A stretch of DNA of 64,000 bases from Channallabes apus (GCA_030522415.1 CM060121.1:51001-115000), one strand, 5' to 3'; shown: positions 37,865 to 51,749, counted from the first letter of the stretch. Notes: generated from the letters alone by a model not told the origin. Translations and numbers: made by a program.

Positions 37865-37874
37865 ATAATCTGGC
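37865..37874 (+). promoter_or_regulatory. Gypsy-2 primer-binding site (self-primer type)
   Basis: ATAATCTGGC, two bases after the LTR, is the exact complement of GCCAGATTAT at the inferred RNA 5' end (37497-37506). It is the same design as in Gypsy-1 although the sequence differs, so the pairing has covaried. Confidence 0.75.
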
Positions 37875-37879
37875 CAGTA

Positions 37880-38821
37880 ATGGATCCAGCGGAGATTGCA
37901 TGGCTGGGGGCGGCGCTGCAGAGCCAAGGCGCCCTTCTAGGATCTCATCAGCAGGATATTCAGCAAATCATGACCACGCTCCACACCGTCACGCAGACAC
38001 TGACCTCCATCACTGATCAGATCCAGCAACTGCACCTTATTACATCTCCTGCTTCTCAGCCACCACCGCCACCACTGGCACCCATTACCCGCCATGAACC
38101 ACGCCTCCCTGCACCACCCACATACGATGGCGACCCACTTACCTGCCGTTCCTTCCTCTCTCAGTGTTCTCTCGTGCTTGAGCTCCAAGCCTCATCCTTC
38201 CCCACGGAACGTTCAAAGGTAGCCTACATCATTACTCTTCTTTCTGGCAGAGCAAGGGAATGGGGAACATCCCTATGGGATGCCCAAGTCGACTGCTGCG
38301 CCACCTTCATGGCGTTCACCAACGAAATGAGGCGAGTGTTTGATCGTTCTTTTTCTGGACGACAGGCGGCGGGTCAACTTCTCAACTTATGTCAAGTAAC
38401 TCGTTCAGTTCACAATTATGCCATTGATTTCAGGACTCTGGCACCCTCTTGTGGTTGGGATCGTCAAGCACTTTACGACACTTTCCTTCATGGACTGGCT
38501 GACTCCATCAAGGATGAACTGGCTGCTCGAGACCTCCCTTCCACTCTTCAAGAGCTCATGGATCTCGCTACCCGCATTGATGCCCGTAAGTGCGATCACC
38601 TTGCCAAAGCCCACCAGTTGCCCTATACTCCGGCTTTTGCTCAAGTCACCATCCCAGACTTTACCAAGGCTGAAATACCACATGAACCCATGCAAATTGG
38701 CCGTACACGACTTTCACCAAAGGAACGCCAACGCCGTCGTGATGAAGGTTCCTGCTTCTACTGTGGCCAGGCGGGCCACTTGGTGCAATCCTGCCCGTTA
38801 AAAGCCCGGGCCCCCAGGTAA
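37880..38821 (+). CDS. Gypsy-2 Gag (313 aa)
   Basis: An intact frame from [16 protein letters not shown] to a stop at 38821. It has a coiled-coil-like N-terminus, the retrotransposon Gag core ([44 protein letters not shown]) and a CCHC zinc knuckle, [14 protein letters not shown], near residues 291-304. Unlike Gypsy-1 it keeps the stretch of about 115 residues before the knuckle ([20 protein letters not shown] onward), which gives the full Gag length. Pol lies in a different frame downstream. Confidence 0.92.
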   Translation: MDPAEIAWLGAALQSQGALLGSHQQDIQQIMTTLHTVTQTLTSITDQIQQLHLITSPASQPPPPPLAPITRHEPRLPAPPTYDGDPLTCRSFLSQCSLVLELQASSFPTERSKVAYIITLLSGRAREWGTSLWDAQVDCCATFMAFTNEMRRVFDRSFSGRQAAGQLLNLCQVTRSVHNYAIDFRTLAPSCGWDRQALYDTFLHGLADSIKDELAARDLPSTLQELMDLATRIDARKCDHLAKAHQLPYTPAFAQVTIPDFTKAEIPHEPMQIGRTRLSPKERQRRRDEGSCFYCGQAGHLVQSCPLKARAPR

Positions 38822-41800
38822 TTCTGGGAGTACAAGGGGGCCCCACGCTCAACCATCTCCCAGATGCGCGACCACTATTCTCGATAATCTTAACCTACAA
38901 CAATCAGTCTCATGTCATGAAAGCCCTCATAGACTCTGGAGCCGACCAAAACTTAATAGCAGCATCCACCATCAGCCGCCTCAAAATCCAATCCTATTCA
39001 CTCAGCCAGCCATTTCGCGTTCAGGCACTAGATGGGAGCAAACTTCCACCAATCACTCATCGATCTGCTCCACTCACCTTACAGTTCTCTGGTAATCATT
39101 CGGAAACCATCTCTCTCATGATTATCCAAAGCCCCCATGCACCAGTAGTTTTGGGTCTCCCATGGCTCAAGAAGCACAATCCCCATATCAACTGGACTAG
39201 GAACAGTATCCTTGAATGGAGCCCTGCCTGTCTATCCTCTTGTCTTCAGTCCGCCCCCCTCAGGAGCAAACCCACCTCAGAAGAGGAGATTCCTTGTCTT
39301 TCTCAGGTTCCTGTTGAATACCACGACCTCAAGCAAGTATTCAGCAAATCACGTGCCATCTCTCTTCCTCCCCATCGCCCTTACGACTGCACCATTAACC
39401 TCCTTCCCGGCACCACCCCCCCACGAGGTCGTCTCTACTCATTGTCACGTCCTGAAAGGGAGGCCATGGAACAGTATATCTCTGAGTCCTTAGTCGCAGG
39501 GATCATCCGCCCCTCCTCCTCCCCAGCTGGTGCCGGATTTTTCTTTGTGGAGAAGAAGGACAAATCTCTTCGCCCATGCATAGATTATAGGGGGCTAAAT
39601 GACATCACAGTCAAGAACCACTACCCACTTCCATTGATGTCGACAGCTTTCGAATTACTCCAGGATGCTAACGTTTTCACAAAACTCGACCTCAGAAACG
39701 CTTACCACCTAGTCAGGATAAGAGAAGGTGACGAATGGAAAACAGCCTTTAACACCCCCACTGGCCACTATGAGTACTTGGTGGTTCCATTCGGCCTAAC
39801 CAATGCCCCAGCTGTGTTTCAGGCCCTCATGAATGATGTTCTCCGTGATTTTCTCAACACCTTTGTTTTCGCCTATCTTGACGATATCCTGATCTTCTCC
39901 CGCTCTCTGAAGGAACACAAGATCCACGTACGCCAAGTCTTGCAACGCTTAATGGAGAATAAACTCTATGTCAAAGCAGAAAAATGTCAGTTCCACCAAG
40001 AATCCACCTCCTTTCTGGGCTACCTCATCTCCCCGTCAGGAATCCAGATGGACCCAGCCAAGATAAAGGCAGTCACTGAATGGCCTACCCCATCGTCCAG
40101 ACGTGAGCTCCAACGCTTCCTGGGCTTTGCCAATTTCTATTGACGTTTCATCAGAAACTACAGTTCTGTGGCTACGCCACTCACCACTCTCACCTCCACC
40201 AAGATCCCCTTTCACTGGAACCCTCAAGCCCAGGAAGCATTCAACCAGCTTAAACACTTATTAACCACAGCACCTATTCTGGTGTTCCCCGTCTCTTCAC
40301 TTCAGTTCATTGTTGAGGTGGACGCTTCCGAAACAGGCGTTGGAGCAGTCATCTCCCAGAGATCTCCACAAGATAACAAACTTCACCCATGCTCGTTCTT
40401 CTCTCGCCGGCTGACACCCCCTGAACGTAATTATGACATTGGAGATCGTGAGCTCTTGGCAGTTAAGCTTGCTTTAGAAGAGTGGAGACACTGGCGGGAG
40501 GGAGCCGAACACCCCTTTCTCGTCTGGACAGATCATAGAAACCTCGAATATCTCAAGTCGGCGAAGAGACTGAACGCACGTCAGGCACGCTGGTCGCTGT
40601 TCTTTTCCCGGTTTAATTTCACGTTGTCTTACCGTCCGGGCTCTAAGAACACTAAACCCGATGCCCTGTCTCGACAATTCACCACCCCTCGGGACAAACT
40701 GACTACAGAAACCATCCTATCGCCCCAATGCCTGGTGGCTGCTACTCGGCTAGAAGTAGAAAACCAAGTCCTGCAGTCACTAGAGCATGAGCCTGGTCCT
40801 AGTAACGTCCCTCTCGGGAAGCTCTTCGTCCCAGCCTCAGTCCGTCCCTCAGTATTAGGGTGGGGCCACAACTCAAAGTTAGCATGCCATCCAGGGGCTA
40901 CCCGCACTCTTGCCCTACTAAAGCAACGATTCTGGTGGCCATCCATCACAGAAGATGTAAAAAACTTTGTGGCTGCATGCGACATATGCACCAGAAACAA
41001 AGCACCCAATCGTCCACCCGAGGGTCTACTCAAACCTCTCCCCATCCCCCACCGCCCATGGTCCCATATCGCTCTTGACTTTGTCACTGGACTACCCTCC
41101 TCCAACAATAACACATGTATACTCACCATAGTTGACCGTTTCTCCAAAGCCGCTCACTTTGTTCCTCTACCCAAACTCCCTTCCGCCAAAGAAACCGCAA
41201 AGCTCATGGTTAACCATGTATTTCGTCTCCATGGCCTCCCTTTAGACATAGTCTCCGACAGGGGCCCCCAATTCTCAGCCCAATTCTGGAAGGCTTTCTG
41301 TAGCCTCATTGGCGCAACACCTAGCCTCTCGTCCGGTTTTCACCCTCAGAGCAACGGCCAGACCGAACGCGCCAATCAGGAGCTTGAGAAGATCCTGAGA
41401 TGCATGACCGCTCGGGACGCATCTTCGTGGAGCCATTTTCTCCCCTGGGTGGAGTATGCACATAACTCACTCCCCACCTCTGCGACTGGAATGTCCCCAT
41501 TTCAATGCTGTTTAGGCTACCAGCCACCGCTTTTCCCCACCCAGGAAGAGGAAACCGCCGTCCCTTCAGCTCAAGCTTTTGTGCGCCGTTGTAGAAACAC
41601 ATGGAGACGTGCCCGTGTTCAGCTTTTACGCACCGTGAGCACTTTCCAACGTAAAGCCAACCAGCACCGATGTGCAGCCCCAAAGTATCGCGTTGGTCAA
41701 AGGGTCATGCTCTCCACTCGCGATATACCACTCAAGACCACATCCAGGAAACTCTCGCCAAGATTCATAGGTCCCTTCACAATCTCACGTATCATCAACC

Positions 41801-42192
41801 CCTCCTCTGTCAGGCTGGCTCTCCCTCTCTCCATGCGCCGAGTTCACCCCACATTCCATGTCTCCCAGATCCGCAGATTGGTGCCATGCCCTCTGGCTTC
41901 TCCCCCTCCCCCACCGCCTCGGCTCATAGACGGGGGCGAAGCCTTCACTGTCCGTAAGCTGCTCAAGTCTCGCCGCATAGGGCGAGGCCTACAGTATCTT
42001 GTGGACTGGGAAGGTTACGGACCAGAGGAGAGGAGCTGGGTTCCAGCCAGATTTATTCTGGATCGCTCTCTGATCATGGATTTTCACCAACTTCACCCTG
42101 AAGCCCCCTCAAGAACGCCAGGTGGCATTCGTAGGGCGGGGGGTACTGTCACGGCACACCAGGTCACGCCCACCTGTCAAACCAAGCCATGA
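38819..42192 (+). pseudogene. Gypsy-2 Pol, broken by a stop at 40141
   Basis: Protease ([12 protein letters not shown]), RT ([20 protein letters not shown], then YLDDILIFS near 39878-39902), RNase H ([14 protein letters not shown]), integrase ([40 protein letters not shown]) and chromodomain ([15 protein letters not shown]) are all recognisable. A TGA at 40141-40143 stands where Gypsy-1 has Arg (CGA), consistent with CpG decay. The Pol frame is offset from Gag by one base at about 38815; I see no canonical slippery heptamer in the right phase, so this may be an indel. Confidence 0.9.
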
Positions 42193-42693
42193 TCTCCCAC
42201 AAATCCATTCCATACTCCAGTTCACAGTTTCAATTTTGCCACCTCATTAACCGGCTCCAGCACAGCTGTTCCTCATTTCAATCACAACCCTGCTCTATTT
42301 AACTTGCTCACAAACAACCACCCCTTGCCAGATTATTGTGTGCCTTAATGCCCAATTCTCCAGCGATTTCACCTGCCTTGCCACTCGGATCTCGACTCAC
42401 GCTTTGTTTTACGGATCACGGCTTTGCTTCTTGTATTGGATTGTTGTTTGTTTGGATTTCTGGATAACGAACCCCACTCTCGCATCTCGACCACGAATTC
42501 GGATCACGGACCCTGTTTGTCTTCTCGGCTTTGACCCACGCATGCTCACCACCGCGACTCTTCTCCACGAAGCAAGCACAGCACCCCTGCTTTGCACCGC
42601 GGCCAACGCACGCCTCATCTTCACAAGGTAATCAGTGCATTTAACAACACGCGCTCTGCACTTGGATCCACCACGCCCGTCCGGACCGTAACA
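42147..42693 (+). repeat. Gypsy-2 3' LTR
   Basis: Preceded by a GGGCGGGGGGTAC purine tract. Differences from the 5' LTR are C for T in GCCTTGCCACTC, G for A in TTTACGGATC, A for G in ACCCCACTCTC, and an extra T in CTGCTTTGCACC. Confidence 0.95.
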
Positions 42694-43430
42694 CTATCGT
42701 GCTCAAAGGTCCAATTAAGACCCCTTTTGAACCACTAGAGTCAGCGCCTCAGGTTTCTGACCCTTAAGATGGTTTTTCTAATGGCCGTTACCTCTCTAAG
42801 AGGATTGGTGATGTGTCAGTCTCCCCATCCTGCCTAGACTTCGCCCCTGGGTTAGTCAGGGCCATTTTGCATCCTCACTGAACTATCTTCCAAAAGTTCT
42901 ATTCTCAACATGCACCCTATTGTGCACCCTTCTGTCCTCCGCCTTTTACAGCTTCGGAGCAGGAGAGACTTCACTTACTGTGTCCAGTACGTGATCTTCA
43001 GATTTATGTCCACCGCATCAGCCAGTGGCTTAAGTCAGAGCAGCTTTTACATGTTTTGGGGCTACACTACACTGGGTGAGAGTTGCTATTGCCCTCTCCT
43101 ACGAGGCGCGTGGGCTCACTTTGCCTCTAGGAATCAGGGCTCATTCAACCAGGGGGATCGCCTTATCTATTGCACTAGCAAGAGGTATTCCCCTGCAGCA
43201 AGTGTGTGGCGCGGAGGGTTGGTCCTCTCCGCACACATTTGTTACATTTATAGTCTGGATGTTCATGCTACTCTGGGCTCACTGGTCCCAGAGTTAGCTG
43301 CCCAGGCATAATTCTGAGACCTTCTCAGCCTTGTGCGCACACGCTACACAACCTTGGGCGTATTCACACAGCATCTCGTTCCCGCCTTTTCAGGGAACAG
43401 CTTTACAGCAAAGTAACCCAAGACGTTCTG

Positions 43431-45156
43431 TGTTTACGGCTTATGGCTCTGCACAGACAGACTATTGCATCCTCCATTTCTTTTTTGTCATTTCATTTGT
43501 TTCAATGTATGATTTTGAATTGGTTTGCTTTCTTTTGTTCTTTTTTCTTTCTTTCTTTCTTTTTCTTCTTCTTATTGTTGTTATTAATTGTTATAATATT
43601 TCTTTAAAAGAAAACAGCTGGTTTTCACTAGATAAAAGACACATATTACATGTTAAACAGTACCATTAATGGATTTAAACAGGTTATGCATTGTGTTAGT
43701 GATGTACATTTACACTGGTCTTGGCAAAATTATACAATTTTGTACAATTACACAATACACAAAATTTAAGCCACTTTACCACACAGAAGCACAAAGTGCT
43801 GTGACGAGTCAAAAATTCAAAACTGGACAATGGACAGCATCAGCACACAAATGCGCACAAGGCTGAAAATATGCAATACACTTATTATTCAGCTATTTAA
43901 CAAACATAGACAATTTATTGTTGTGTGTGTGTGTATGTTTCTATTCTGTAAGCATCTGTTCATCATTTATGGCATTTCTTATTAAATGAATAATATGACA
44001 TTAAACGTATGTTAGTTACAGCAGTAGGAGACATGAACAAAGAAAACATTCTCAGAAAATTGTAACTTCACTTTATGAAGTAAATATATAATTATTAAAA
44101 ATATATGTCTTAAGGAATAAAACATCATGATTCATTCAAATAAGTCATGAAATATTTATATGGTAACAAAAAAATATCGCAGTCAGGGTTTCCCCTTAGT
44201 GCCATACGATAGCTGTAGCATGCTCAGACTTTTGGGTTTTAAGGACTCTTGTTTTACATTGCCTTCTATTCCCATCATTTGCTTTTTGTGTAATTCCCAT
44301 TTAGTGTCAGTTGCACTTCCTGTTTTATATTAAGTCACTTGTTGTTTTGAGTTTATGTTATTTATTATGCTAATACTGTATAAGCTCCATGTTTCTCAGG
44401 TGTTGAATTTTAAATGTGGTCGTGCTTTATACCCCTTTACCTTTACAAGGTGCTCAGCTCACTGAATGATGATAAATATTTGCTTGCTCCTGCATCTTCA
44501 ACTCATGACACTATTATTTAGTATAAAAGGAATAAATGAAGAGACAATCACAATGTACTCTCCTTACAATTTGGATTAAGTGGAAAAAAAAATGAAAACT
44601 GTACAATTCAACCAAAACTGACTTGTCGAAAGTTTAGTTTGTGTTTTTGATAAAGAATTTAAATAATAAATCCTTTAGAAGCAGAAACAGAATCTAAAAC
44701 GTCACAATCATAGCGCATGGCACAAAAAAAGAGACAAATCTCCTGGAGATGACCTTCAGAGACTTTAGGAGTGCATTTAACTGTACAAGTCAAAATACAT
44801 TAAGGCAGATTTTATTTTAAGGCAAAACGGTATTTAAGATGTTTTTGTAAACATTATCAGGAATATGATCAGAAGTGTAAGTTCTTGGAAGCTGGTAGAA
44901 CATCAGAAAGGTGTAAGAATGAGGATGTGTGAAATCAGGAATCATATTGGTCATCGTGGTTGATGGGATAATTCCCTCATCAGGAAAAAGGGAATCAGAA
45001 CTTATTGTACTAGAAGACCTTAATAATCACAGAAGCCTAAAGACACTGAGGGCACAAAATTATCTGTATCTCAGATACAAACATCTGCTAAATACAACAC
45101 CTCATGATCTTCAGCAGCAATGTTGTATCTGTTCTGCTTTATAGAACCAGAATGTA
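43431..45156. other. cacna1a intron, nothing recognised
   Basis: No exon is seen. A pyrimidine run (TTTCTTTCTTTC) lies at 43540-43575 and a short GT run at 43921-43934. Otherwise this is unassigned AT-rich DNA. Confidence 0.5.
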
Positions 45157-46975
45157 CAGTGCCGTGAAAAAGTCCCCTTCCTGATTATTTTATTTATTCA
45201 ATATTTGTCACACATTAATGATGCTGATCAAAATATTTAAATATTTTAATATATTAAAAGATAACTGGAGTAAATACAAAATGCAGTTTTTAAATGATAA
45301 TTTAATCTACTAAGGGGAAAAAAGCTGTCAAACCCACATGGCCCTATGTAAAAAAGTGACTGCCCCCTAACCCTAATAACTGGTTGTGCTGACCTTGGCA
45401 GCAACAACTTTGATCAAGAGTTTGCGATAAGGAGTCTTTCACATCGGTGTGTTGACCAGGCCATTTCAAAACCTAAATGTTGCTTTTTAACCCATTCAGA
45501 GGTGCTGCATAACCCGAGTGTGCTTGCACTTGGGGTCAGAAACTGATGACCAGACATTCTCTTTCATGATTTTTTTTGGTAGAGTGCAGAATTCATTGTT
45601 GCATCAATTATGGTAAGGTGCCCAGGTTCTGAAGCTGCAAAGCCCCAGACCATCACACTACACCACCATGTTTGACTGTTGGTATGGTGTTCTTTTTATG
45701 AAATGCTGTGTTAGTGTTACGCCAGTAAAATGGAACATACAACCATTCAACTTTACACATGTCTACACATGTCTCTCCTGAGCTGCCAGTGATCCAGACT
45801 CCCTCTGCCCTCCGGACCTGTCTGACCCATCCTGGTGCCCTGCTTCTGGTTGGAGATGTCGTCACATGGATGCCCCGTGTGTCTCGTCACACATTGCTGC
45901 AGTCATCTTTCCCTTTATCCTGACTAGTCTCTCAGTTCCTGCCGCTGAAAAACATCCCCACAGTATGATGCTGCCACCACCATGATTCACTGTAGGGATG
46001 GTATTGGTCTGGTTTCCACAAATGTGACGCCTGGTTTTGGCAAACTCCAGACTAGCTGCCATGTGCCTTTTACTAAGGAGTGGCTTCCGTCTGGCCACTT
46101 TACCATATAGGCCTGATTGGTGGATTGCTACAGAGATGGTTGTCCTTCTGGAAGGTTCTCCTCTCTCCACAGAGGACCTCCAGAGCTCTAACAGAGTGAC
46201 CATCGGGTTCTTGGTCACCTCCCTAACTAAGGCCCTTCTCCCCCGATCACTCAGTTTAGATGGCCTGGTGGTTTCGAATGTCTTCCACTTACGGATGATG
46301 GAGGCCACTGTGCTCATTGGGACCTTCAAAGCAGCAGAAATTTTTCTGCAACCTTGACAATGCTGTCTCGGAGGTCTACAGACGATTCCTTTAACTTAAT
46401 GCTTGGTTTGTGCTCTGACATGAACTGTCAACTGTGGGACCTTATAGAGACAGGTGTGTGCCTTTCCAAATCATATCCAATCAACTGAATTTACCACAGG
46501 TGGACTCCAATTAAGCTGTAGAAACATCTCAAGGATGATCAGGGAAACAGGATGATCAGGGGGAACATGATGCGTCTGAGCTCAATTTTGATATTCATTG
46601 CAAAGGCTGTGAATACTTATGTACATGTGCTTTCTCAATTTTTTTATTTGTAATAAATTTGCAAAAATCTCAAGTAACCTTTTTTCATGTTGTCATTATG
46701 GAGTGTTGTGTGTAGAATTCTGAGGGGGAAAATTAATTTAATACATCTTAGAAAGGCTGTGACATAACAACATGTGGGAAAAGTGATGCGCTGTGAATAC
46801 TTTCCGGATGCACTGTAGCTTTCTAAAATATTTTGCTAATCACAATTCATGAACGATTTAGCAAGGGAGGGGGCAATTACTTTTTCATATAGGACCAGGT
46901 AGGCACAGGTAAATAAATGAATTAATTATTTAAAATGTATCTTTTAAAATTTATCACCCTTAATAAATGAATTAA
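45157..46975 (-). mobile_element. Tc1-like element (family A), split by another Tc1
   Basis: The left end, CAGTGCCGTGAAAAAGTCCC, follows TA; the inner terminal-repeat sequence, the frame remnant NTNTAFHKKNTIPTVKHGG and other debris run to about 45866. A second Tc1 fragment follows (to 46815). The opposite terminal repeat of family A then resumes near 46860 (GGGGGCAATTACTTTTTCAT). The right terminus is eroded. Confidence 0.8.
45867..46815 (-). mobile_element. Tc1-like element (family B), truncated, nested in family A
   Basis: The right end reads ...AATACTTTCCGGATGCACTG followed by TA. The minus-strand transposase frame (45862-46329) includes MKVPMSTVASIIRKWKTFET, RGRRALVREVTKNPMVTL, GLYGKVARRKPLLSKRHMAA and NTIPTVNHGGGSIILWGCFS. 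The C-terminal half with the last catalytic residues and the left terminal repeat are gone, and a segment around the first catalytic Asp is missing. Confidence 0.85.
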
Positions 46976-48256
46976 TTACTAAATGAATACGTTAGCAAAT
47001 ACGTTTTCATGGCAATGTAGAGGGTTACTGGCATGGCAGACCTCAAAAGTCTGGATGTCTTTCACAGAAAGTGGTTGGAGAGCAGAGCTCTTCAACTCCA
47101 ATCCTGGGGGGCCAGTTTTCAGCAGAGATGTTTTGCCCAGCACAGCTTGGTGATTTTTTTTTTGTTTTGTTTTGTGTTTTGTTTTGCTCAGCCGATTCAA
47201 CCAATCTGTTGATTACCAGGTTCAATGGGTGTGTAAGTGTTGATGAATTACAAACTGTGTGGGACTCCAATCCTCCAGGACTGAATTTAAAGAGCCCGGT
47301 TGTAGAAAATCCCAAAACTTCCATTTAGTGGCAACCAGACTTACTTCAAGTCCCTGAAGAAATTTCACCTCTCATCCACTCTCATGGGTTCTAACTGGAG
47401 CTTGGGGTGGCAGATATGAACTCTGTGGAGTTGTTAACGTAGATAGAGAATCTGAGAAGCTCCACAGACCTGTAGAGGATCCAACTGGCCAAACAAGATA
47501 TCTAATGATTGTCTGTGTGAGGCCACGTGAACAATGCCCTTCTGTCAACCCTTTCAAGCCAGATGATGAAAGTACATAGGACATGTACTCAGGAGGGATA
47601 ACAACAACTACACAAAGATCACTTTTATCTGGGCAGTGAAGGAAGATGGCTTATCTAAGGTCCTGGACTACCTGAAGAAAGATTGTGAAGAATGAAAAAC
47701 ACGAATTTGGGAAGGATTCTTCAAAAAAGGATTAAGGCAGGAACTAAAAGTGGCAAGGGAAGGAAAACCACACAGATTGTTAGATGTCTTTAAGGGCACT
47801 GAAGTAGTTCTGCAGCTGAAATTAGATGAGAAACATGGCAGCCCAGTGATTGTGCTAAGTTTACACTCAAGACTTAAAATTTGTAATAATATCCAAAATT
47901 ACTCTGATGCTTCTTCAAGAGACAGATCACTGCTTGACTCCACAGACTCTACTGTACAGGAGTAATGAGTCCTAATCATCCTGTCTGGTGTCACCCAGAA
48001 TAGAAGAACGTCCCTTTTGAGTCTGGTTCCTTTTAAGTTTTTTTTCCATCTCAGGGAGTCACCACTGTCACCTTTGGCTTTGTCACCAGAGTTATACCTA
48101 CATCTGGATTTGTGCAATGCTGCTTCATGACAACCATTTAAACTGAGATTCATACACAGAAAGCAAGAGTGAGACAGCAGGAGTGATCTATAGAGAAAGG
48201 ATGAAAAAGTGAGAGAGCAGAAGAGTGAGAAAGCAAAGCTGTGTGTGCGACTGTAC
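46976..48256. other. cacna1a intron with old repeat debris
   Basis: 47075-47310 (CTCTTCAACTCCAATCCTGG...GACTGAATTTAAAGAGCC) looks like a dispersed fish repeat, but I cannot name it. 47320-47600 may also be repeat-derived. No exon is seen before 48257. Confidence 0.45.
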
Positions 48257-48357
48257 CTGTTCATCTCGGAGAGCCTGAGTGCGCTTGGCTTTGCTCTGTC
48301 TGTAATACTCCATGATCATCATGGCTGCGTAAATCTTCCCCACTGTCAGGTCTGTTG
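48257..48357 (-). CDS. cacna1a: cacna1a exon: IQ-type calmodulin-binding domain
   Basis: A 101-nt exon reading (A)[17 protein letters not shown] and then [16 protein letters not shown]. The [16 protein letters not shown] stretch is the IQ-like helix (Ile-Met in place of Ile-Gln) through which calmodulin drives calcium-dependent facilitation and inactivation of Cav2.1. The acceptor is a NAGNAG (CTCAGCAG): starting at 48357 gives HK-ATDL, the mammalian length, while starting at 48360 inserts one Ala. I chose 48357. The donor is CAG/GTACAG. Confidence 0.95.
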
Positions 48358-48365
48358 CTGCTGAG
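48356..48365 (-). promoter_or_regulatory. NAGNAG acceptor before the IQ exon
   Basis: The minus strand reads CTCAGCAG/CAACAG. Use of the first AG adds one Ala codon (HK-A-ATDL); use of the second gives HK-ATDL. Both keep the frame. Confidence 0.6.
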
Positions 48366-49273
48366 AGAAGGAAAAGTTACCCTGCACGATTAGACATGGG
48401 GAGGTGGACCCTGAGCGGGGGTGGGGGGGCATTCACTCTCTCACTCTCTCTCTCACACACACACACAAACACACACACAGAGACACACACACACACACAC
48501 ACACAGCATATAGTCTTTTCACAAACAGACTTGTTGGAATAATAAAATAGTTAATCTGTAATATGCTTCTTATATGTTCGCAGATTATTTTGGAGTAATG
48601 TCTGATTATTTTATTGATGTCCTAATAAATAAGAACACAAACTTCTGTCTGAGAGCCTGTTTTCATGCTATTTCACCTTCTGATGCTGAATTTGAGGTGT
48701 TAGACCAACAATCCCCAAGCAGCCAATCAGTTGTTAAACACAAACTCCCCTTTTCTTTTTCACTTCATTATTACGTTACTAAATGTATGTATATAGTAGA
48801 AAATCCATATACTTTAGCAGAATGTGTATAGCAAATTCTTCACATCTCTTTGGATCTTACTGAAACATTTTAGATTTCCAGATTCCTCAGAGAATACGTT
48901 TCTCTTTTTCGGGCCTGGATCGTTCTACTGGTGGCTTTTCTGTTCCGGCACTGGGATGGATGAGCCTGTTGAGTTCCCGCTTAATACTGACTATTATTTA
49001 AATGCTGTTATCTTTTGACTGAACATCACTCAGAGGGACCAGGACTGCTGTAACAATCATCATAGAATATGGAACGTGTTCTCATTAAATCGCCACTAAA
49101 CTGTGAAACACTCATTACATTCACATGTACAGTTCAGAGGCGTCGTGGTTAGATCTCGCTCGTCCACTTATTTGGACTACTGCCCTTGTCTCAGTGTACA
49201 AACACAGCAGGGGAATTGATCTATTGACTGAAGCATGTCAGACTCCGCCACAATAATGATAGGTGGTGATGTA
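48361..49273. other. cacna1a intron, CA-rich then unassigned
   Basis: An interrupted (CT)/(CA) tract at 48431-48506 lies just upstream of the IQ exon in gene sense. Nothing else is recognised. Confidence 0.5.
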
Positions 49274-49771
49274 GTGCAATGAAAAAGTGTTCGCCCCTTC
49301 CTGATTTATTTTTTTTTGCATATTTGTCACACTTAAAAGATTCAGATCATCAAACTCATTTTAAGATAACCCAAGTAATTAAAATACAAATGCAGTTTTT
49401 AAACGATGATTTAATTTATTAAGGGAAAAAGCTGTCCAAAGCTGCCTAGCCCTGCCTAGTATGTAAAAAAGTAATTGCCCCTAACCCTAATAACTGGTTG
49501 TCCCGGCTTGGCAGCAGCAACTTCGTTCAAGAGTTTGCGATGGCGGTCTTTCACATCACGTCAAAGGAATTTCAGCCACATTGGAGGGTTTTCAATCATG
49601 AATGGCCTCTTTAAGCATCTTAATCAGATTTAAGTCTGACTAGGCCACTCCAAAACCTAAATTTTTTTTTTTTTAAAGCCAATCAGAGGTGGACTTGCTG
49701 GTGTCTTTTAGCTTCATAACCAAAGTGCACCTGAGTTTTAGGAAAAGGGCAAATACTTATACATGGCACTG
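49274..49771. mobile_element. Deleted Tc1-like element (family A)
   Basis: The ends GTGCAATGAAAAAGTGTTCG and ACTTATACATGGCACTG are flanked by TA. The interior matches 45220-45560 (for example AATGCAGTTTTTAAACGATG and GAGTTTGCGATG), so it is an internally deleted copy of the family at 45157. Confidence 0.82.

Positions 49772-51749
<1,978 letters not shown>

Larger units (their letters stand above)
37312..42698 (+). mobile_element. Full-length Ty3/Gypsy chromovirus (Gypsy-2)
   Basis: LTRs of 546 and 547 bp (37317-37862, 42147-42693) are flanked by the 5-bp target duplication CTATC (37312-37316, 42694-42698). By eye the LTRs differ at three substitutions and one 1-nt indel, so it is young but older than Gypsy-1. 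It is inserted in the tyrosine recombinase of the DIRS element, antisense to cacna1a. Gag is open; Pol has one stop, and the frame relation between Gag and Pol is shifted. Confidence 0.97.
34400..43430 (+). mobile_element. DIRS1-like tyrosine-recombinase retrotransposon, decayed and interrupted
   Basis: Plus-strand remains in the correct DIRS order: a Gag-like part (34660-35060, MTMAVLQAYQADLLNDLSMS and RSMASLVSAERHLWLNLTGI), an RT part (35310-36600, DAYFHIEILPQ, then after a hAT insertion FTFGSEVYQYRVLPFGL, LNYIDDWLAQSQ) and an RNase H part (VLVRVDNTMAISYINRQGG). A tyrosine recombinase follows (37030-37310 and 42700-43330; SVSPSCLDFAPGLVRAILHP, EQERLHLLCPVRDLQIYVHR, GWSSPHTF). A Gypsy element at 37312-42698 and a hAT at 35345-35833 split it. 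Termini are approximate. Confidence 0.9.

Noticed and set aside
38917..42192. Two separate Gypsy-2 polyprotein genes
   Set aside because: They are one Pol region divided by a single TGA at 40141; the sister element is continuous there.
47320..47600. Possible Penelope-like element fragment
   Set aside because: A loose resemblance to sequences near such elements, but no GIY-YIG or RT motif could be read.
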